From Cyanobacteria bacterium UBA9971 (GTDB taxonomy: Bacteria; Cyanobacteriota; Vampirovibrionia; Gastranaerophilales; UBA9971), in contig DNRP01000123.1 of the NCBI GenBank assembly GCA_003499955.1, forward strand, positions 16,753 to 23,106: a DNA stretch of 6,354 nt, given 5' to 3'. Of this stretch, positions 4,349 through 6,354 are shown in pieces; the stretch's first letter is position 1, and each line of letters starts with the position of its first letter. The notes beneath the pieces were generated by a model. It was not told where the DNA came from and ran no database searches. It saw nothing but the letters and a program-made list of their open reading frames with translations. The position numbers were made by a program, and so were the translations under genes.

Positions 4349-5851
4349 ATGTTTAACATTAAACCAACTTTACAAGAAATAAAAGAAAAACTTGTCGATA
4401 AGTCAGGAAAAATTTTAGTCCCCGTCTGGACAGAAATAATTGCTGACCTTGAAACTCCTGTTTCTGCGTATAATAAAGTCTGCAAAGATAAAAAATACGG
4501 CTTTTTGCTTGAATCCGCAGAAGGCGGAGAGTCTTTCGGGCGTTATTCTTTTATTGGAATCGACCCTCTTTTTATTCTTAAATCTGAAGATAATAAATCT
4601 GTAATTTTTGATTTTTTGGAAAATAAGCCCCTAATGGAATCTTCTGACCCTTATGAGCTTTTTAAATCTTTCTTTAAAGAATTTTCGGTCTTGGAATTTG
4701 ATATCCCTTCTTTGTCAGGAGCTGTTGGTTATTTTGGATTTGACACAATCAGATATATTGAGCCAAAATTAAATAAAAGTTATGAGAAAATAGAAAAATG
4801 CCAGAGTTTTCCGGATGCATATTTTATGATAAGCGGAAATACTCTTGCTTTTGACCATGTGAATCATAAAATTTATATAATTAGCAATATGGTTGTAGAA
4901 AATATTGCTGATTTAGAAGAATCTTACAATAAAGCAGCGGAGAAAATATCTAAAATACTTCAAAATCTTTCATCAAACCATAATTTACAGCCCCTAAGCC
5001 TTTCGTTAGAGCCGAATCATGAAAAAGTTTCCTCTAATATCACAAAAGAGGAATGGATAGAAGCTATAAATTCCGCCAAAGAGCATATAGTAGTAGGAGA
5101 TATTTTTCAGGTCGTACTTTCGCAAAGATTTCAAATAAATAAGGGAAATCTTGATAATTTTACTATATACAGGGCTTTAAGAAGTATAAATCCTTCGCCT
5201 TATCTGTATTTTCTGAATTTTGATGATTTTCAAATTATAGGCTCTTCTCCTGAAGCGTTAGTGAAATGTTCAAAAGATAAAATTGTCAGTACAAGACCGA
5301 TTGCAGGCACAAGAAAACGTGGAAACACTAAAGAAAGAGATAAAGATCTGGAAATAGAACTTCTTGCTGATCCTAAAGAAAGAGCTGAACACGTTATGCT
5401 TGTTGATTTAGCAAGAAATGACATTGGCAGGGTTTGCGAGTACGGTTCCGTAAAAGTTGACAGGTTTATGGAAGTCGAGAGATTTTCTCATGTAATGCAT
5501 ATTGTAAGTGACGTTTCGGGAAAATTAAGAGATGAATTCTGCTCAATAGACTTGCTTAAGGCTTGTTTTCCTGCGGGAACGGTTTCCGGCGCTCCAAAAG
5601 TCAGGGCAATGGAGATTATTTACGATCTTGAAAAATCCGCAAGAGGTCCTTATGGTGGATGTATAGGATATTTAGGGTTTAATGACGAAGTAAATGTCGC
5701 TATAACTTTAAGAACAATGCTTATAAAAGATAATAATATATTTATTCAGGCAGGAGGCGGAATTGTAGCTGATTCTGACCCTGAACTCGAGTATCTTGAA
5801 TCACAAAATAAGGCTGCCGCATTGGTACAAGCAGTTAAACAGTTACAGTAA
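4349..5851 (+). CDS. trpE: Anthranilate synthase component I
   Basis: This complete 500-residue protein catalyses the first committed step of tryptophan synthesis: chorismate plus ammonia (from the TrpG glutamine amidotransferase partner) to anthranilate and pyruvate, in the cytoplasm. The N-terminal domain carries ETPVSAY (35-41) and the tryptophan feedback motif LLES (53-56) followed by GRYSF (64-68), so allosteric inhibition is expected. The chorismate-binding domain has PIAGTRKRG (317-325), where Ala rather than the Lys of many PabB proteins favours anthranilate synthase. It also has HVMLVDLARND (348-358), FPAGTVSGAPK (407-417) and QAGGGIV (467-473). No amidotransferase domain is fused, and trpG is not in the window. 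The ATG follows AAAGG (4333-4337) at 11 nt. No good promoter is seen close by, so it may depend on read-through from 4025-4053. Its TAA shares a base with the next start codon. Confidence 0.97.
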   Translation: MFNIKPTLQEIKEKLVDKSGKILVPVWTEIIADLETPVSAYNKVCKDKKYGFLLESAEGGESFGRYSFIGIDPLFILKSEDNKSVIFDFLENKPLMESSDPYELFKSFFKEFSVLEFDIPSLSGAVGYFGFDTIRYIEPKLNKSYEKIEKCQSFPDAYFMISGNTLAFDHVNHKIYIISNMVVENIADLEESYNKAAEKISKILQNLSSNHNLQPLSLSLEPNHEKVSSNITKEEWIEAINSAKEHIVVGDIFQVVLSQRFQINKGNLDNFTIYRALRSINPSPYLYFLNFDDFQIIGSSPEALVKCSKDKIVSTRPIAGTRKRGNTKERDKDLEIELLADPKERAEHVMLVDLARNDIGRVCEYGSVKVDRFMEVERFSHVMHIVSDVSGKLRDEFCSIDLLKACFPAGTVSGAPKVRAMEIIYDLEKSARGPYGGCIGYLGFNDEVNVAITLRTMLIKDNNIFIQAGGGIVADSDPELEYLESQNKAAALVQAVKQLQ

Positions 5852-6282
5852 TGATAGTAAAAATTGTTTTTTTAAATCTGGTATTTGCCTCTTTATTGAA
5901 TCCTCAAGTACTTATTCAGGATTCTTACTATCCTTCCGGCAATAAAGATGCAGATAAAATTTATGCTGCCGATAGACCTTCAAAGCAATACCCGCATTTA
6001 AGTCTGGATATTACAGCTTATGACCCTGAATTCAATAAAATTGAACCGGGAATTTATTATGTTGAATATTCTCCGGAGTTTAATCTTCTTTTAATAAGCG
6101 ATGGGCAGAATATTATAAAATCGCCTGTTTATCAGGTAATAAAATTAAGCCAAAAAGCTCATATCCCGTCTGCAAATGTTGCTTTTATAAAAGACGACAA
6201 GGTTTTCATAATTTATAAAAAGGATAACCTTGAAGTTCAGAGTTTTTTGTATTTACCTAAAGCTGTTTTAGATGGGAATTAA
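5851..6282 (+). CDS. Hypothetical protein, probably exported or membrane-anchored, 143 residues
   Basis: The ATG overlaps the trpE stop by one base (TAATG), and no clear Shine-Dalgarno sequence precedes it, so translation is probably coupled to trpE. Residues 1-20 (MIVKIVFLNLVFASLLNPQV) have a short basic start and a hydrophobic core, like a signal peptide or single membrane anchor; a clean cleavage site is not obvious. The rest is soluble, rich in Tyr, Lys and Asp, with alternating hydrophobic stretches that suggest beta strands, such as GIYYVEYSPEFNLLLISDG near 67-85 and VAFIKDDKVFIIYKK near 110-124. No cysteines or catalytic motif are visible. I do not recognise a family. Position after trpE implies co-expression, but nothing in the sequence ties it to tryptophan synthesis; chance operon membership is as likely. 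Confidence 0.8.
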   Translation: MIVKIVFLNLVFASLLNPQVLIQDSYYPSGNKDADKIYAADRPSKQYPHLSLDITAYDPEFNKIEPGIYYVEYSPEFNLLLISDGQNIIKSPVYQVIKLSQKAHIPSANVAFIKDDKVFIIYKKDNLEVQSFLYLPKAVLDGN

Positions 6283-6354
6283 AAAAGTACTTGTTTTTGT
6301 TTATAAAAGGGTTTGCCATCCTTTACCCGCGTTCATTTTCTTTCTTTTGACGTC
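6272..6354 (+). CDS. Start of a further gene, cut by the window edge
   Basis: ATG at 6272 overlaps the end of the preceding gene by 11 bases and stays open to the last base (27 codons). The product begins MGIKKVLVFVYKRVCHPLPA and continues into a hydrophobic run (FIFFLLTS). A basic start followed by this run suggests a signal peptide or a first membrane segment. There is no clear Shine-Dalgarno sequence, so coupling to the upstream gene is assumed. Other frames in this tail are short or blocked. The family cannot be named from so little. Confidence 0.45.
   Translation, partial: MGIKKVLVFVYKRVCHPLPAFIFFLLT

Noticed and set aside
5230..5424. Minus-strand frame opposite trpE
   Set aside because: It falls on the most conserved chorismate-binding motifs of trpE and has no independent support.
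1..6354. tRNA, rRNA, CRISPR array, transposase or phage genes
   Set aside because: I looked for cloverleaf-like arms with a CCA end, regularly spaced repeats and integrase or transposase motifs and saw none. Ordinary homopolymer-rich AT stretches account for the remaining repetition.

Overview
The window is AT-rich bacterial chromosome carrying housekeeping genes, with two unusual intergenic stretches. The lineage cannot be proven from the sequence. The GyrA C-terminal domain carries a GyrA-box of the form [10 protein letters not shown], which resembles cyanobacterial gyrases. Together with the low GC, a bacteriohemerythrin and a trpE that stands apart from other trp genes, this fits a non-photosynthetic relative of Cyanobacteria (Melainabacteria/Vampirovibrionia type). 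That placement is inference, held at moderate to low confidence.

Layout. Positions 1-438 hold the 3' part of a YebC/TACO1-family gene, followed 20 bp later on the same strand by a complete bacteriohemerythrin gene (459-878). A 50-codon gene on the minus strand (879-1031) ends directly against it. Positions 1032-1459 are non-coding or nearly so. They contain a probable minus-strand promoter, a 19-bp dyad, a Shine-Dalgarno sequence with a 15-codon TTG reading frame, a GC-rich REP/MITE-like element with a G-quadruplex motif, and a candidate gyrA promoter. gyrA fills 1460-3967 and ends at a strong intrinsic terminator (3981-4019).

The gap between gyrA and trpE (3968-4348) is the most interesting part. 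It reads as a self-contained unit: a strong extended -10 promoter (4025-4053), a structured leader, a 12-nt perfect Shine-Dalgarno sequence, a 40-codon hydrophobic peptide gene (4133-4255), a terminator-like hairpin (4258-4304), and an opposing extended -10 promoter that would make an antisense RNA. A long hairpin inside the 3' end of the reading frame pairs better in the antisense RNA than in the mRNA, and the 5' end of the mRNA is complementary to the stretch just after the stop codon. These are hallmarks of type I toxin-antitoxin loci. The peptide matches no family I recognise, so this is a candidate. The rival reading is a leader/attenuator for trpE.

trpE (4349-5851) encodes a full-length anthranilate synthase component I. 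It overlaps by one base with an unrecognised, probably exported 143-residue protein (5851-6282), which in turn overlaps a further gene cut off by the right edge (6272-6354). The three appear to form one translationally coupled operon.
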